Positions 38,808 through 48,462 are shown, counted from the first letter of the stretch. The stretch: DNA of 64,000 nt from Microbulbifer sp. MKSA007 (GCA_032615215.1 CP128433.1:3741501-3805500); one strand, 5' to 3'. The notes: generated from the sequence alone by a model not told the origin. Made by a program: numbers and translations.

Positions 38808-39240
38808 GTTTGCGGAATTGCTCCAGATCGATCAGCGCATCACAGCAAAGCTCCGGCTTCGCAGTGTCGAGCTGTTTATTAAACTTCATCACAACATCCA
38901 CGTTGTATATCAGTGGCTGGCGCAGTTCGTAGTTGATGCTCACCACAGATCCCTTTGCGCCGCGAACTACCTGCACAGATTTAGTAGGCTCTCCGCGCAC
39001 ATTGTTTACCAGGAAAAAACGGCTCAGCTCTTTTTTAATCTGACCCGTGGTCATATCTTCCAGGTTTGGGTTTTGACCGAGGGTTTTTAGCCCTTCGTTA
39101 ACGTAACGAGCATCTACGTAGGCCGGTGCCATCTTGGACACACAGGTCAAAGCAAATCCCAACATCGCGATAATCAGCAGCCAACCCCAGTAGCTCATAC
39201 CGCGCTGCTGCTGCAGTGAAAGGTTGAGTTTACTACCCAT
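38800..39240 (-). CDS. DUF4845 domain-containing protein
   Basis: The 146-residue protein has one N-terminal transmembrane helix (MSYWGWLLIIAMLGFALTCV) and a periplasmic DUF4845 domain. The function is unknown. Its constant position between lepB and rnc in relatives supports the call. It overlaps rnc by eight bases. Confidence 0.88.
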   Translation of the reverse strand: MGSKLNLSLQQQRGMSYWGWLLIIAMLGFALTCVSKMAPAYVDARYVNEGLKTLGQNPNLEDMTTGQIKKELSRFFLVNNVRGEPTKSVQVVRGAKGSVVSINYELRQPLIYNVDVVMKFNKQLDTAKPELCCDALIDLEQFRKRD

Positions 39241-39293
39241 AACTATGCCCTCTATCCTTTATAAATAACCGGGCTAACGCCCGGCTGGTTTCT

Positions 39294-40061
39294 TTATTGG
39301 ATTGAGCCTACACGCTTAAAGCTGGGCAAACTGAGCAACTTGTCCCAGTGCATCCAAATGGCGAAAGCTTTGCCGACGATATCCTTCTCTGGGACAAAGC
39401 CCCACTCCCGGCTATCGAGGCTGTTATCGCGGTTATCGCCCATCATAAAATAATGCCCTTCCGGCACTACACCACTAAAGTTACTGTACTGCCGGGGACG
39501 GACACTTTTCTGCATCTCATGGCGATAGCCATCGAGATCTTCCCACATGACTTCTGTTTGCGGATTACTCGGCGGGATAGCCCGGATCAGTTCTTGGCGA
39601 GCCATCTCACCGTTGACATAGAGCACATTGTTCTTCAGTTCTATCTTGTCACCGGGTAATCCAATCACCCGCTTGATGTAGTAGGTATCGTTATTGTGGG
39701 GCGGAAAGAACACCATGACATCGCCGCGCTTGGGCTCACCCACATCCATTACCTTGGTTCGGGACACTGGCAAGCGCACACCATAGGCATACTTGTTGAC
39801 CAGAATAAAATCCCCGACTTCCAATGTTGGAATCATTGAACCTGAAGGAATCTGGAAGGGCTCGACAATAAAAGAGCGCAGAACAAATACGATCGCCAGA
39901 ATCGGGAAGAAAGACTTCGCGTACTCGACAACGATCGGATCTTCTTGCTGGTCCCCGACATTCTTCTTGCGTTGACGGGCGAAAAACAGGCTGTCAACTA
40001 ACCAGATTCCGCCACTAATCACAACCAACCACAGCAGAATCAGAGGTAAATTTATATCCAT
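39294..40061 (-). CDS. lepB: signal peptidase I
   Basis: The 255-residue membrane protease removes signal peptides from exported proteins. The catalytic serine lies in PSGSMIPTLEVGDFILVNK and the general-base lysine in YYIKRVIGLPGD. GDNRDNSLDSREWG is the third conserved box. One N-terminal transmembrane helix anchors it, with a second hydrophobic segment before the active site. It lies 50 bases after lepA, the classic lepA-lepB operon. Confidence 0.96.
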   Translation of the reverse strand: MDINLPLILLWLVVISGGIWLVDSLFFARQRKKNVGDQQEDPIVVEYAKSFFPILAIVFVLRSFIVEPFQIPSGSMIPTLEVGDFILVNKYAYGVRLPVSRTKVMDVGEPKRGDVMVFFPPHNNDTYYIKRVIGLPGDKIELKNNVLYVNGEMARQELIRAIPPSNPQTEVMWEDLDGYRHEMQKSVRPRQYSNFSGVVPEGHYFMMGDNRDNSLDSREWGFVPEKDIVGKAFAIWMHWDKLLSLPSFKRVGSIQ

Positions 40062-40111
40062 TACTTTTCTCTACTATCCCTTATTTTTCGTCGTGGCGTA
40101 GGGCCGAAGCC

Positions 40112-41917
40112 CTACTGATCCACCTTCAGTACCGCCAGGAATGCCTCCTGCGGCACTTCAACACGGCCCAACTGCTTCATTCTGCGCTTACCCGCTTTCT
40201 GCTTCTCCAGCAGTTTCTTCTTACGAGTAACATCACCACCGTAACATTTGGCCGTCACGTTTTTGCGCAGCGCCTTCACCGTGGTTCTCGAAACTACCTG
40301 ACCACCAATAGCCGCCTGGATCGCCACATCAAACATCTGACGGGGAATCAGCTCTTTCATCTTTTCCGCCATTGCGCGGCCTTTCTGCTGCGCATTATCG
40401 CGGTGGACAATCAGCGCCAGAGCATCCACCCGGTCACCATTAATCAGGATATCCAGTCGCACCAACTTGGCAGCTTCAAAGCGGACAAAGCTGTAATCCA
40501 AAGAGGCAAAGCCGCGGCTTACGGATTTGAGACGGTCGAAGAAGTCCATAACCACTTCGCTCATCGGCAGTTCATAGCGCAGGGACACTTGTGAACCTAC
40601 GTACTGCATGTCCTTTTGAATACCGCGTTTTTCCACACACAAAGTGATGACGTTGCCCAGATACTCCTGAGGTACAAGAATATTCACCTCGGCAATCGGC
40701 TCCCTCATCTCTTCGATGGAGCCTACATCGGGTAAGCGCGATGGATTATCTACCATCACTATCTCACCGTCTGACTGTTCAACTTCATAAACCACGGTCG
40801 GCGCTGTGGTAATCAGATCCAGGTCGTATTCCCGCTCCAGGCGCTCCTGGATAATTTCCATATGCAGCATGCCGAGGAAGCCACAACGGAATCCAAAGCC
40901 CAGGGCATCAGATGTTTCTGGCTCGTAGAACAGGGAGGCATCGTTCAGCGACAGCTTCTCCAGCGCATCCCGGAAAGCCTCATAATCATCTGAACTAACC
41001 GGGAACAAGCCTGCATAAACCTGGGGCTTAACCTTCTGGAAGCCCGGCAGCATATCAATATCATCGGCGCCCTTAGCATGGGTCAGTGTATCGCCCACAG
41101 GAGCGCCATGAATATCCTTGATCCCTGCCACCACAAAGCCCACTTCACCTGCGCGAAGTACACCGGTTTCGTGGCGCTTGGGTGTAAAGATTCCCACGCT
41201 GTCCACAACATGGGCACGACCGATAGATTTGGTGACAATCTTTTCTTTGGTTTTCAGGGTGCCCTGGACAACACGCACCAAGGAAACAACGCCCAGGTAG
41301 CTGTCAAACCATGAGTCGATAATCAGCGCCTGTAGAGGAGCATCGACATCGCCTTCCGGCGGTGGTACCGAACGCACCAGATCTTCCAGTACATCCTCAA
41401 CACCGAGGCCAGACTTAGCACTGCAACGAGTCGCTTCGGCGGCATCGATACCGATAATATCTTCAATTTCTTCGGCAACCTTTTCAGGGTCTGCCTGGGG
41501 CAAGTCCATCTTGTTCAAGACAGGGATAACTTCCAACCCCTGTTCAATGGCTGTATAGCAGTTGGCAACCGACTGGGCCTCAACGCCCTGGGCGGCATCT
41601 ACCACCAGTAGCGCGCCTTCACAAGCTGCCAGAGAACGGGACACCTCATAGGAGAAATCCACGTGTCCGGGGGTATCAATAAAGTTCAGCTGATAGGTCT
41701 TACCATCGCGCGCTTCATAGTCGAGCGTCACACTCTGCGCCTTGATGGTAATCCCACGCTCGCGCTCGAGCTCCATGCTGTCCAGCACCTGTTCAGCCAT
41801 CTCCCGATCGGAGAGGCCACCACAGTCCTGGATAAAGCGGTCAGCCAGGGTAGATTTCCCGTGGTCGATATGGGCAATAATGGAGAAATTGCGGATATGA
41901 GAGAGATCTGTGGCCAC
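40112..41917 (-). CDS. lepA: elongation factor 4
   Basis: The 601-residue translational GTPase acts on ribosomes and promotes correct elongation or back-translocation. G1 AHIDHGKSTLADRF, G3 DTPGHVDF and G4 NKMDLP are present, followed by domains II, III, V and the LepA-specific C-terminal domain (YGGDVTRKKKLLEKQKAGKR). The length is standard. It follows mucD after 134 bases that include a strong hairpin. Confidence 0.97.
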   Translation of the reverse strand: MATDLSHIRNFSIIAHIDHGKSTLADRFIQDCGGLSDREMAEQVLDSMELERERGITIKAQSVTLDYEARDGKTYQLNFIDTPGHVDFSYEVSRSLAACEGALLVVDAAQGVEAQSVANCYTAIEQGLEVIPVLNKMDLPQADPEKVAEEIEDIIGIDAAEATRCSAKSGLGVEDVLEDLVRSVPPPEGDVDAPLQALIIDSWFDSYLGVVSLVRVVQGTLKTKEKIVTKSIGRAHVVDSVGIFTPKRHETGVLRAGEVGFVVAGIKDIHGAPVGDTLTHAKGADDIDMLPGFQKVKPQVYAGLFPVSSDDYEAFRDALEKLSLNDASLFYEPETSDALGFGFRCGFLGMLHMEIIQERLEREYDLDLITTAPTVVYEVEQSDGEIVMVDNPSRLPDVGSIEEMREPIAEVNILVPQEYLGNVITLCVEKRGIQKDMQYVGSQVSLRYELPMSEVVMDFFDRLKSVSRGFASLDYSFVRFEAAKLVRLDILINGDRVDALALIVHRDNAQQKGRAMAEKMKELIPRQMFDVAIQAAIGGQVVSRTTVKALRKNVTAKCYGGDVTRKKKLLEKQKAGKRRMKQLGRVEVPQEAFLAVLKVDQ

Positions 41918-42016
41918 TGCGGAATAAAAACCCTTGCAAAATCAAATGATTAGCTGGCTATAGTGCCAACTGTGTGGCGCAAGTCTAACAGAACTCATGG
42001 ACAGAGGTGAGAGCTA

Positions 42017-42035
42017 GGTGGCCCAATGGGCCACC
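42017..42035 (-). terminator. hairpin between mucD and lepA
   Basis: GGTGGCCC and GGGCCACC form a perfect 8-bp stem with a three-base loop, 17 bases after the mucD stop. There is no T run, so it may be an attenuator or RNA-processing site rather than a full terminator. Confidence 0.45.
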
Positions 42036-42051
42036 AATCGCTGGAAAGCGG

Positions 42052-43446
42052 CTAGCTTTCGATCTTAATTGTACGGAAAGTGGACTGCCCGGCGCGGAAG
42101 AAGCGAATCGGCAATAGCTCATCCTCCGGCAGATCCTTGACGACAGTTTTGTAGTCACTAATGTCGCCAACTTCTTCAAAACCAAGTTGCGCGATGATAT
42201 CGCCACTGCGCAAACCTGCTTTGGCACCAGGCTTGCCTGGAATCACTTGTTTCACCAGCACCCCAGTTTCCACATTCCAGCGCTGCTTCAGGATATCGGG
42301 AATTTCCTCAACCACGACTCCCAGGCGCCCACCCACTCCAGAGCTGGGATTGGCTGCCACTTGCCTCGCTTCATCTTCAGAACCTGGTAGGGTGCCGACA
42401 GTAACACTCAGACGCTCGGGTTTACGATTGCGGATCAACTCCACCTGGGCCTGTGTACCCGGTCGAATCTGCCCTACAACGTGAGGCAGGTCGCCAAAAA
42501 CCCCTATCTTCTGACCATGGAATCGCAAAATGATATCACCGGGCATAATTCCCGCTTGAGCTGCGGGCGACCCAGGGCTTACCTGATCGATCAGGGCGCC
42601 GGCAGGCTTACCAAGACCCATGGCTTCCGCCATATTGCGGTCGACATTACTGATTCCCACTCCGAGCCACCCGCGATCCACCCGCCCTTTTTCTTTTAAC
42701 TGGGCAACCACATCCTGGGCAAGGCTTGCGGGAATAGCGAAGGAGAGCCCGATAGATCCGCCACTGCGGGTATAGATCTGAGAGTTGATACCCACTACTT
42801 CGCCATCCAGGTTAAAAAGCGGGCCTCCGGAATTTCCGGGGTTAATTGCAACATCTGTCTGGATAAAAGGAACGTAATTCTCGCGGCTCTCATTGGGGAT
42901 ACTGCGCCCCATCGCACTTACGATCCCGGCGCTTGCGGAGTAGTCCAAGCCGAAGGGAGAGCCAATAGCGACAACCCATTCTCCCACCTGTAGTTCTTCG
43001 GAATCCCCCCAGCGTACTGACGACAGGTCTTCCGCGTCGATCTTTAACAGGGCCAGGTCGGAGCGCACATCCTTGCCGATAACCTGCGCCTCGTATTCGC
43101 GACGATCAGTCAATGTAACGGTTACCTGGTCCGCACCATCGACCACGTGATTATTGGTTACGATATAACCGTCTTCAGAGATGATAAAGCCGGACCCCAT
43201 ACTCGCTACCGGGCGCTGCTGGCGCTGGCGCGGCTCGAAAAGGTGGCGGAAGATATCGGGAATTTCCTGTTGAAGCTGCGGCTGGCTACTGCGACTAGTG
43301 CGGTTGCGATCAACCGTGTTGATTTTGACGACTGCCGGAGAGTTATCTTCGATCAACTCCGTAAGTTCGGGCAGTCCGCGGGCACTGGCAGCCCCGGAAA
43401 CCAACAGACAAAGAACCAGTAGATATTGTGTACAACGTTTAACCAT
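42052..43446 (-). CDS. mucD: periplasmic serine endoprotease MucD/DegP
   Basis: The 464-residue protein has a signal peptide (cleaved after about SGAASA), a trypsin-like domain with the triad in VTNNHVVDGA (His), DLALLK (Asp) and NPGNSGGPLFN (Ser), and two PDZ domains. It degrades or refolds damaged envelope proteins. In Pseudomonas mucD is the fifth gene of the algU operon. Here it is separated from rseC by ycjG and the opposite-strand mpaA, so it probably has its own promoter. Confidence 0.94.
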   Translation of the reverse strand: MVKRCTQYLLVLCLLVSGAASARGLPELTELIEDNSPAVVKINTVDRNRTSRSSQPQLQQEIPDIFRHLFEPRQRQQRPVASMGSGFIISEDGYIVTNNHVVDGADQVTVTLTDRREYEAQVIGKDVRSDLALLKIDAEDLSSVRWGDSEELQVGEWVVAIGSPFGLDYSASAGIVSAMGRSIPNESRENYVPFIQTDVAINPGNSGGPLFNLDGEVVGINSQIYTRSGGSIGLSFAIPASLAQDVVAQLKEKGRVDRGWLGVGISNVDRNMAEAMGLGKPAGALIDQVSPGSPAAQAGIMPGDIILRFHGQKIGVFGDLPHVVGQIRPGTQAQVELIRNRKPERLSVTVGTLPGSEDEARQVAANPSSGVGGRLGVVVEEIPDILKQRWNVETGVLVKQVIPGKPGAKAGLRSGDIIAQLGFEEVGDISDYKTVVKDLPEDELLPIRFFRAGQSTFRTIKIES

Positions 43447-43617
43447 AGGTTTGTTACCCCTAGTGATCCCTTCTAATATGAAACCATTGGATTTTCGAGT
43501 CCTTTCAAGGGCGAGCCTTGGCTTGTCCAGCCCCTTAGGGACTCTCAGTAACGACTTAGTGGCGATCTAGTCACCAAAGTTCTACAACAGACTGTAAAAC
43601 TGTGTAAAGAGTTAACG

Positions 43618-44295
43618 ATGTCCGAAATGCGCCCGCGCCCAGAACGCGGTCAGTTTCACCTGCCCACCGAGCTCTACGGCCAAAGTGTTTTGGGCGCCCC
43701 CCTACTCTATTTTCCCGCGCAAACCGGCACCCACCACGGCCTCATAATGGCCGGCACCCACGGAGATGAAGTCGCCGCAGTCGTCGCTCTATCCTGCGCG
43801 TTGCGAGCCCTCGCCACCAATTCATTGAGACATCACGTAATCCTCGCTGTCAATCCGGATGGCTGCCAGCTGGGCACCAGGGCCAACGCGCGCGGCGTAG
43901 ATCTCAACCGCAACTTTGCCACTGCAAATTGGGATGGCAGTGGCAATGTCTACCGGTGGAACAGTGCTGCGGAAAAACGCGATGTTAGGTTAAGTACAGG
44001 TGATAGCGCCGCCTCTGAACCCGAGACCTCTGCACTTTGCCAGCTGCTTGCAAAGCTGGGACCGACCTGGACCGTTTCCATTCACGAGCCCCTTGCCTGT
44101 GTCGAGGACCCCAGCAACAGCCCTCTGGGCATGCAGCTTGCCAGTGATTTCAAGCTGCCTCTGGTTGGGGATGTGGGTTACCAGACCCCAGGATCATTCG
44201 GCACCTGGTGTGCCGAGCAAACACTGCCCTGTATTACCCTTGAATTCCCCCAATATCAGCTGATGCGGCAAGTGAAGACTATCTGCAAGCGCTAA
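43618..44295 (+). CDS. mpaA: murein peptide amidase A (M14-type carboxypeptidase)
   Basis: The 225-residue protein has the M14 zinc site in MAGTHGDEVAAV (HxxE) and a later His in VSIHEPLAC, with VDLNRNFATANW as substrate-binding arginine loop. MpaA cleaves the gamma-D-Glu-diaminopimelate bond of murein tripeptide in the cytoplasm, releasing L-Ala-D-Glu. No signal peptide is present, consistent with that role. It converges on ycjG, whose enzyme uses the released dipeptide. An assignment as a related succinylglutamate desuccinylase is less likely given this neighbour. Confidence 0.82.
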   Translation: MSEMRPRPERGQFHLPTELYGQSVLGAPLLYFPAQTGTHHGLIMAGTHGDEVAAVVALSCALRALATNSLRHHVILAVNPDGCQLGTRANARGVDLNRNFATANWDGSGNVYRWNSAAEKRDVRLSTGDSAASEPETSALCQLLAKLGPTWTVSIHEPLACVEDPSNSPLGMQLASDFKLPLVGDVGYQTPGSFGTWCAEQTLPCITLEFPQYQLMRQVKTICKR

Positions 44296-44308
44296 TCGAT
44301 CTGCTGAC

Positions 44309-45256
44309 TTACGACCAATAAACTCTACCCGCCTTGAAACGCAGAGGGGGCTCCACATCGCTGGCCAGCCAGGTGGGCCCATCCAGGTCCAGAAAGCTAG
44401 CTCGACTTCCCAAGGGCCAGGCTGCGCGGATAGCCCGAGAGGTACACAGCATACATCCCAGCATAATTTCCAGGCCGAGATCAGTCGCTTCATCTGCCAG
44501 TGCCAGGGCCTCGGTAATCCCGCCAGTTTTGTCCAACTTGATATTGACCATCTCATAGCGTTTAAGCAACTTCGGCAGATCCTCCCGAGTATGGCAACTC
44601 TCGTCCGCACAAATCGTCAGCGGGTGTTCAAAGCTCTCCAAAAATTCATCTTCACTCGCTGGAAGTGGCTGCTCAAGCATCGCCACCCCCAACTTGCTTA
44701 AATCATGACATCTCTGCAACAAGGTCTCTTTTCGCCATGCCTCATTGGCATCAATCACCAACCTGGCATCCGGTGCTGCTGAGCGTACTGCCGACACCCT
44801 TTCTTGCACATGTTGGTCATCAAGTTTCAACTTGAGAACATCAGCTCCCGCAGTCACAGCAATTTTCGCAGCACTTGCCATTGCCTCGGGACTATCAACA
44901 ACTAATGTCTGTACGGTAGGGAGAAAATCCGGAGCCGGATATAGACGCCCCGCTTTTCTAGCCTCCCAGTCTGCCAGCGCACAATCCAATGCATTTCGCG
45001 CCGCTCCGGCAGGCATACGCAGCTGTAATTGCTCTCGGGTCAACCCATCGCTCACCTCTTTGAGCATCGGCTGCAGCTGGTGCAAAACAGAGGCAGCACT
45101 TTCTCCATAACGAGCATAAGGCGTGCACTCACCGACGCCAGAGACTTCACCATCACTAAGCTCCACCACCACAACCTGAGCCTCAGTGCGCGCGCCACGA
45201 GAGATGACAAATGCAGTACGTAGAGGCCAGCGCTCATCAAAACAGCGAGCCCTCAT
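44309..45256 (-). CDS. ycjG: L-Ala-D/L-Glu epimerase
   Basis: The 315-residue enolase-superfamily protein has the catalytic lysine motif KLKLD, metal ligands in LVIDANEAW, LEQPLP and ICADESC, and a second lysine in VNIKLDKTGG. These match dipeptide epimerases (YcjG), which convert L-Ala-D-Glu from murein into L-Ala-L-Glu. Its partner mpaA lies head-on 13 bases away, as expected for a murein recycling pair. GGAGG precedes the ATG at good distance. Confidence 0.88.
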   Translation of the reverse strand: MRARCFDERWPLRTAFVISRGARTEAQVVVVELSDGEVSGVGECTPYARYGESAASVLHQLQPMLKEVSDGLTREQLQLRMPAGAARNALDCALADWEARKAGRLYPAPDFLPTVQTLVVDSPEAMASAAKIAVTAGADVLKLKLDDQHVQERVSAVRSAAPDARLVIDANEAWRKETLLQRCHDLSKLGVAMLEQPLPASEDEFLESFEHPLTICADESCHTREDLPKLLKRYEMVNIKLDKTGGITEALALADEATDLGLEIMLGCMLCTSRAIRAAWPLGSRASFLDLDGPTWLASDVEPPLRFKAGRVYWS

Positions 45257-45339
45257 TGGCAGAGCCTCCAGGCAATAAAAGGAACTCTCAGTTTAGGTCA
45301 GGGAGACGAGGGCTAGCTGGCGAAGGCGGAGGCGACGGA

Positions 45340-45789
45340 CTATTTCATTTGGGAGGGCTCAATCTGCAGAAGTACAGGGGTGTAGGTGGGGTTTTGCGAC
45401 TGGGACCTACTGTACCAGCGAACTCCCAAAGCACCTAAGACCAGACCGATCAAGGCCCCGATTACAGCGCCGGGTTCAGCGAAGAGCGAATCCCCAATCA
45501 GTGCAACTAGCACCAGGGACATCAAGGGGACGAGGTAAACCAGCAAGGCACTACTGGTCAGGGCATTCTCGGTAATACCAATTACCGCCACATCATCGAG
45601 GTGGATTTTATCTACGGAAAAACCGTTGAGAGCTACTTTAACGCGGGTCGAAGAAGAAAACAGATCGCCCAGCAATCCGGTCCCACAGCTGGACTTGGTA
45701 GAACAGCCATTACAGGCGCTACTCTGGGTGGTCTCCACCCAGATAGCATCGGCCTCTATGGCCACCACCCGGCCACGCTCTTGAAGCAC
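45340..45789 (-). CDS. rseC: SoxR-reducing/sigma-E regulator RseC (MucC)
   Basis: The 149-residue inner-membrane protein has an N-terminal cysteine cluster (SACNGCSTKSSCG) and two transmembrane helices (about 81-125), the RseC/MucC layout. Its role in sigma-E control is weak and accessory in other bacteria. It follows rseB by 12 bases in the rpoE operon. Confidence 0.9.
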   Translation of the reverse strand: MLQERGRVVAIEADAIWVETTQSSACNGCSTKSSCGTGLLGDLFSSSTRVKVALNGFSVDKIHLDDVAVIGITENALTSSALLVYLVPLMSLVLVALIGDSLFAEPGAVIGALIGLVLGALGVRWYSRSQSQNPTYTPVLLQIEPSQMK

Positions 45790-45801
45790 CTATATACTCA
45801 C

Positions 45802-47025
45802 TTAGCTCTTTGCGGTAATTGAGCTGGCGACACGGCGCGCTGTAGTTTCGGGGATTTCACCCACCACTGTTACAGTGTAAGCAACGCCTTCAATTTCCAG
45901 ACGGTCCATATAGGCTGTTGTGGCTCCGCGAATTGCGCGACCTTTAAAGCCCTCAAGTTCTGGACCGAGGCGCTGGACAAATACAGAAAACACTCCCAGC
46001 CCGTCGCTAAACACCATCATATCGCCATCAGATAAGGGCTTGACGGACACTACCCGGAAACCGTCGGGCAACCAGCCCACCTGCCAGCGGCTCTGTGAAG
46101 CCGTACACTCATTCCGATTATCGATGCGCCGGGCATTATTGGAGACCGCCTGTAGTGCGGCATCCTCTACAGGGGAGAGATCCAGTTGTACAAACTGGTA
46201 ACGCTCCAGTACGCGGCCCTGAGTGCTAACCAGCATGGTCTTCAACGGCAGCCCAGTCTGTTTATCGAGACTCACTACCAAGCCCAGGCGATAGCGATCC
46301 CTCGGTCGCGCCTCAATCACAACAGCATCGCGATCCGCGATTCGCTCCTCACCCCGCAAGATAAATTGGTAGGCGCGCTGAGCCTGTTGTTGGCCCGCCG
46401 AGCTCCATGCTGTAGCACGATTTCTTGGCGAAGCACTGACATCGCAATTTCCGGCACTGCCGTGGCTGATCAACTCTCTAGGCTCACCACTGAGGTAGCG
46501 CACGCGCTCTACCTGCTCACCTTCTCGAACCGCGTGAACAACCTGCAAAGTCTCCAGGAGGCCCGCATGCTCAAAGGTCACCAGACCACTGTATTCAAGT
46601 TCAGTTACTGCCTTTGCCAACTTGGCTAGCCAATGCTCAACCTCGTTATTACTCACCACACCCGGGCTTACCATGCCGCTCTGCGCTGCAGGGTTGAGGT
46701 TAACTACGCCAGATGTCACCGTCTCTTGCGCCGGCACGCCGCCAACAGCACTTTCTGGAGTTGCAGTTGCTGGAACGGCCGGTACCGCAGCGGGACTTTC
46801 CACCTCTCCCGAGCCCCCGTCCGTCATAGCAACTTCCACAACAGCCGGGGCTGCTGCGGGAGCAGTACTCATATCGAGATTGATAGTGGTGGGGGCACTG
46901 GGCTCTACGCCAGCGTCAACCTGGGCAAATGACATGGGTGCCAATAACGAGGAGGCCAACAGTAGACCGTTGGCCTTGAGAATCCCACTGAGGATTCGGC
47001 GCCCCCTGGTTTCGACTTTCGTCAC
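45802..47025 (-). CDS. rseB: sigma-E factor regulatory protein RseB (MucB)
   Basis: The periplasmic protein of about 407 residues binds the outer part of RseA and protects it from proteolysis until envelope stress or lipid signals arrive. A signal peptide ends near APMSFA. A low-complexity Ala/Val/Pro segment (about 30-110) is followed by the MucB/RseB N-terminal (VTFEHAG, QVVHAVREGEQVERVRYLSG) and C-terminal domains. I chose GTG 47025, one base after the rseA stop. Longer in-frame starts would overlap rseA. The inserted low-complexity segment makes it longer than E. coli RseB (318). Confidence 0.88.
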   Translation of the reverse strand: MTKVETRGRRILSGILKANGLLLASSLLAPMSFAQVDAGVEPSAPTTINLDMSTAPAAAPAVVEVAMTDGGSGEVESPAAVPAVPATATPESAVGGVPAQETVTSGVVNLNPAAQSGMVSPGVVSNNEVEHWLAKLAKAVTELEYSGLVTFEHAGLLETLQVVHAVREGEQVERVRYLSGEPRELISHGSAGNCDVSASPRNRATAWSSAGQQQAQRAYQFILRGEERIADRDAVVIEARPRDRYRLGLVVSLDKQTGLPLKTMLVSTQGRVLERYQFVQLDLSPVEDAALQAVSNNARRIDNRNECTASQSRWQVGWLPDGFRVVSVKPLSDGDMMVFSDGLGVFSVFVQRLGPELEGFKGRAIRGATTAYMDRLEIEGVAYTVTVVGEIPETTARRVASSITAKS

Positions 47026-47026
47026 A

Positions 47027-47729
47027 CTACATTCCAACTTGTTCGCCGTAAGTGGCGCGAGCAAAAGGCACCATGCCCTGACTGCCCACATGAGCGGCTT
47101 GTTCTGAGTGCTGAATCATTACGCGATTCAGGTGGCGCATCAACTCGGGGGTTGGTGCCTGCTGTATTACAGCCTGCCCCACAACACCTGTGCGCTGCTC
47201 GGGTACAAAGCGGGGAGCCGCAGTGCTCACAGAGCGCGTAGAGGGAGCGGGCACATAAAAACCGGAAGGCTGCGGAGCAGACTGAACCACTGGTTGGGCT
47301 TCACGCTCAACCGATGCTACTGGCTGGCTCCCCCTGGATGGTGTTCTGCGGAGAATCTGTCATTTGCTGCACACCCAAAATGGCAGCAAAAGCCACCGTC
47401 GCAGCAACAGCACCACGGGACAGCGGACGCCACCAGCGATTGTTGACCAAATTGCCAGCAACCGCAGATCCCCCATTGCCGTTTTGCGACAGAGGCTCTT
47501 CCTCATCGATGGCGGCAGAAATACTCGCTGCAAGGCCGATGTCGACCGGCGCGACCTGTTCGCGGCGCATAACACTCGCCGCAAGTTGGTAACGCGACCA
47601 GCGCTCACCGAACTCTTCAGAGGCCGCGCTGGCCTTCAGAAGCCGTTGCAGCTCCAGTTCGCTGACTTCGCCATCCATGAGCGCCGAGAGCGACTCGTTA
47701 AGACGTTCCTGATGATTCCCGTGGGACAT
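47027..47729 (-). pseudogene. rseA: anti-sigma-E factor RseA (MucA), frameshifted
   Basis: RseA is a single-pass inner-membrane anti-sigma factor. The N-terminal 140 codons encode the sigma-binding domain (LNESLSALMDGEVSELELQRLL) and a transmembrane helix (about 105-122). The frame then stops after GEPASSIG. Removing one base from the five-G run (plus-strand C run 47330-47334) continues SQPVASVEREAQPVVQSAPQ through a Pro-rich periplasmic tail to TAG 47027-47029, giving 233 residues that abut rseB. As sequenced, the periplasmic part is lost, which in other species unleashes sigma-E. This resembles mucA frameshifts of mucoid Pseudomonas, but homopolymer error is equally possible. Confidence 0.85.
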
Positions 47730-47847
47730 AGGGGTTAACCCTCTTGTGCAATCATTTATTCGGTGCCCACAAGCACCATATTTGGTTACATGTTATGACC
47801 GGAGTCTGAGCGGTTGGTTTCCCCGACTGGGAAAATTTTCCGCAATT

Positions 47848-48462
47848 TTAACCCCTGTCACCCAGTGTTTCCGGCTCGCCGGCCATCACGGCCTGGACTG
47901 TCCGGTCTATCGCCTCCCGTGCGCGAAATATTCTAGAGCGCACAGTTCCCACCGGGCATCCCATAACCTCGGCGATTTCCTCGTAGCTCAGTCCCTCAAG
48001 CTCTCTCAGCGTTACCGCTGAGCGCAGATCCTCTGGCAGTGCGCGAATAGCGCGATGCACCGCCGCTTCCAGCTGGTCGCGAAACATCTGACTTTCAGGT
48101 GTCTCGTTGTCACGCAGCAGGTCAGCACCCGAGTAAAACTCAGCATCTTCCAGTTCAACATCGGAAGATGGCGGCCGACGACTGCGGGAAACCAGGTGAT
48201 TCTTGGCGGTATTAATCGCAATCCGATACATCCAGGTGTAAAAAGCACTCTCGCCGCGAAAATTGGCAAGAGCACGATAAGCCTTAATAAAAGCTTCTTG
48301 GGTTACATCCTGTACTTCACTGTGGTCCTTAATGAACCGACTCACTACAGCAACAATTTTGTGCTGGTACTTGAGTACAAGAAGGTCAAAAGCGCGTTTG
48401 TCCCCTTTTTGTACCCGTTCTACCAGCTCACGGTCACTCGTTGACGCCTGATGCGCTGTCAT
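47848..48462 (-). CDS. rpoE: RNA polymerase sigma factor RpoE (AlgU)
   Basis: The 204-residue ECF sigma factor directs the envelope-stress response. Region 2 (AFDLLVLKYQHKIVAVVSRF, SAFYTWMYRIAINTAKNHL) and region 4 (SYEEIAEVMGCPVGTVRSRIFRAREAI) are intact. I chose ATG 48462; an upstream methionine at 48501 adds nonconserved residues. It leads the rseA-rseB-rseC operon and has a candidate sigma-E promoter upstream, consistent with autoregulation. Confidence 0.96.
   Translation of the reverse strand: MTAHQASTSDRELVERVQKGDKRAFDLLVLKYQHKIVAVVSRFIKDHSEVQDVTQEAFIKAYRALANFRGESAFYTWMYRIAINTAKNHLVSRSRRPPSSDVELEDAEFYSGADLLRDNETPESQMFRDQLEAAVHRAIRALPEDLRSAVTLRELEGLSYEEIAEVMGCPVGTVRSRIFRAREAIDRTVQAVMAGEPETLGDRG

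Noticed and set aside
43447..43617. Search for a sigma-E promoter upstream of mucD
   Set aside because: No GGAACTT-like -35 element with a matching -10 was found on the minus strand.
47732..47741. GGGTTAACCC palindrome overlapping the rseA ribosome-binding site
   Set aside because: The stem is too short and has no loop to call a regulatory hairpin; noted only as a coincidence of the SD sequence.
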